Shown here one piece after another: positions 5,854 to 6,962 of a DNA stretch of 6,962 nt. The number at the start of each line of letters is the position of its first letter. Within the stretch, counting starts at the first letter, position 1. The position numbers and the translations under genes are program-made. Below the pieces are notes generated by a model that saw only the letters and a list, made by a program, of their open reading frames with translations, was not told the DNA's origin and ran no database searches. The stretch is from positions 1-6,962 of the forward strand of contig JASGCF010000177.1 in the NCBI GenBank assembly GCA_030054275.1, written 5' to 3'. This stretch comes from Limnohabitans sp. Its GTDB lineage: Bacteria > Planctomycetota > Phycisphaerae > Phycisphaerales > SM1A02.

Positions 5854-6962
5854 ATGTGCGGTGTGATTGGTTGCGCTACTTCCCGTGAGCATCATCTGAC
5901 GCTCGACGATGCGTCGCTGTGTGACTTGCGTGAACTGTTGATTCACCGCGGACCCGATGACGCTGGCCTCGTCCGAGCACATCACATTGCCTTGGCTCAC
6001 CGCAGACTGGCACTGCTCGATCTCGAAGGAGGCGCGCAACCATTTGAATTGCAGGTCGCAGGCGTTCCCCGCGTGGTGCTCGCATGGAACGGCGAGATCT
6101 ACAACCACCAAGAACTCCGCAAAGTGCTCGCAGCGGAAGGCGCGATCTTCCGCACACGCTCTGATACGGAAACACTCGCGCAACTTCTTGCGCGACGCGG
6201 TACAGCTGGCCTGCAACTCTTGCGAGGCATGTTCGCCATCGCTGCGTGGTTTCCGGCAAGTGACGAACTTCTTCTTGCACGAGATCCGTTTGGCATCGTT
6301 CCGCTGTATCACGCGCGCGTTCGCCAAGGAGCGCATCACGAAGTGCTGTTCGCAAGCGAGCCTGGGCCAATTCTTGCGCATCCTCTGTTCGACGCGCAGC
6401 CAGATTGGGCATCCGTCGCGTCGTATCTTGAACTCCCGCGTCGATCTTTCGGTGCGCGCACGATGTACAGCGGTCTTTCGATGGTGATGCCTGGCGAAGC
6501 GTTGCGGTTCGACCTTTCGCAGACATCGATTCCGGTGCATTCGTCAAACTTCTCACCGACACACGCGCATCCAACCATGTCGTTGTCGGAAGCAACATGG
6601 CGAGTTCGCGATGCACTGACGCAATCGATTGAAACGCACATGGTTGCAGATGCGCCCGTCGCCACGCTGCTTTCTGGCGGCATCGACAGCACGATCATCG
6701 CCGCAGTTGCCCGCACACGAAGTGACCGATTGGTCACCTTTGCAGCCGGGGCTGAGCGCGATGTGACCGAGCCACGAAGTGATCTCTTCATGGCGCGTCG
6801 CGTTGCAACGCTGCTTGGAAGCGAGCATCACGAAGTACTGGTTGATCGCGAGACCTTTGCTGCAACATGGAGTGCGCTTGTATCTGATGCTGCGTTACCG
6901 CTTGCGACGCCGAAGAGTTCGTCAGCGCCCTCGCCAGACAACGCGCCCTTTGCGTGCGGAGC
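5854..6962 (+). CDS. asnB: Asparagine synthase (glutamine-hydrolysing) type amidotransferase, partial, probably frameshifted near the right edge
   Basis: Family enzymes hydrolyse glutamine and pass the ammonia to an AMP-activated carboxylate, classically aspartate to asparagine, in the cytoplasm. The class II glutaminase domain starts with MCGVIG (Cys2 nucleophile after Met removal). It has IHRGPDDAG (30-38), AHRRLALLDL (48-57), WNGEIYNH (78-85), SDTET (103-107), RGMFAI (124-129) and ARDPFGIVPLY (142-152). In that last block the lysine common in GIKPLYY is Val149. The synthetase domain has the ATP PP-loop SGGIDS (274-279). Only about 370 codons lie in the window. The later SGEGxDE region and C-terminus are beyond it. 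Around 6912 the family pattern leaves the starting frame: after LPLATP the starting frame gives a Ser/Pro-rich tail, while the frame beginning at 6912 gives EEFVSALARQRALCVRS, which fits the family. Whether it makes free asparagine or amidates another molecule cannot be told. Confidence 0.9.
   Translation, partial: MCGVIGCATSREHHLTLDDASLCDLRELLIHRGPDDAGLVRAHHIALAHRRLALLDLEGGAQPFELQVAGVPRVVLAWNGEIYNHQELRKVLAAEGAIFRTRSDTETLAQLLARRGTAGLQLLRGMFAIAAWFPASDELLLARDPFGIVPLYHARVRQGAHHEVLFASEPGPILAHPLFDAQPDWASVASYLELPRRSFGARTMYSGLSMVMPGEALRFDLSQTSIPVHSSNFSPTHAHPTMSLSEATWRVRDALTQSIETHMVADAPVATLLSGGIDSTIIAAVARTRSDRLVTFAAGAERDVTEPRSDLFMARRVATLLGSEHHEVLVDRETFAATWSALVSDAALPLATPKSSSAPSPDNAPFACG

Noticed and set aside
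5701..6540. Minus-strand open frame of 279 codons across the divergent region and antisense to the asparagine synthase gene
   Set aside because: There are no family features, and its upper part is antisense to a well-supported glutaminase domain. Its stop merely overlaps the esterase start.

Overview
The window suggests a member of the Planctomycetota or a close PVC-group relative. A lineage such as the Phycisphaerae would fit, but it cannot be fixed from this sequence alone. The evidence is gene content. A planctomycete-type cytochrome c protein (PSCyt/PSD domains) sits next to a DUF1552 (HxxSHH) protein and a large secreted sialate O-acetylesterase-family enzyme. The DNA is moderately GC-rich and the genes are packed tightly. 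No tRNA, rRNA, CRISPR array, insertion sequence or phage gene was seen.

Layout. Three minus-strand genes fill about 1 to 5.7 kb and are read in the order esterase, di-haem PSCyt/PSD protein, DUF1552 protein. The esterase stop and the cytochrome start are 3 nt apart, and the cytochrome stop and the DUF1552 start are 34 nt apart, so the three are very probably one operon. The DUF1552 gene runs off the left edge and lacks its C-terminal end. A divergent intergenic region of about 150 nt follows. It holds two short perfect inverted repeats, one with a T5 run just before a good ribosome-binding site. The last gene is on the plus strand: a glutamine-hydrolysing asparagine synthase-type amidotransferase, cut by the right edge and apparently frameshifted about 50 nt before it.

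How the genes may work together. All three operon products carry export signals: Sec-like for the esterase and cytochrome, twin-arginine-like for the DUF1552 protein. The cytochrome also carries what looks like a CBM60-type, calcium-dependent xylan-binding domain between PSD3 and PSD5. With an acetyl-sugar esterase as the first gene, the simplest reading is a cell-surface or periplasmic module that binds an acetylated polysaccharide, removes acetyl groups, and couples a redox or hydrolytic step of unknown chemistry to c-type haems. The families are recognised from sequence. The joint function is inference. The asparagine synthase gene is divergent and probably a separate unit.

No clearly undescribed system is visible. 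The most useful leads are the esterase-cytochrome-DUF1552 operon with its embedded carbohydrate-binding domain, the hairpin in the leader of the asparagine synthase gene, and the frameshift near the right edge.
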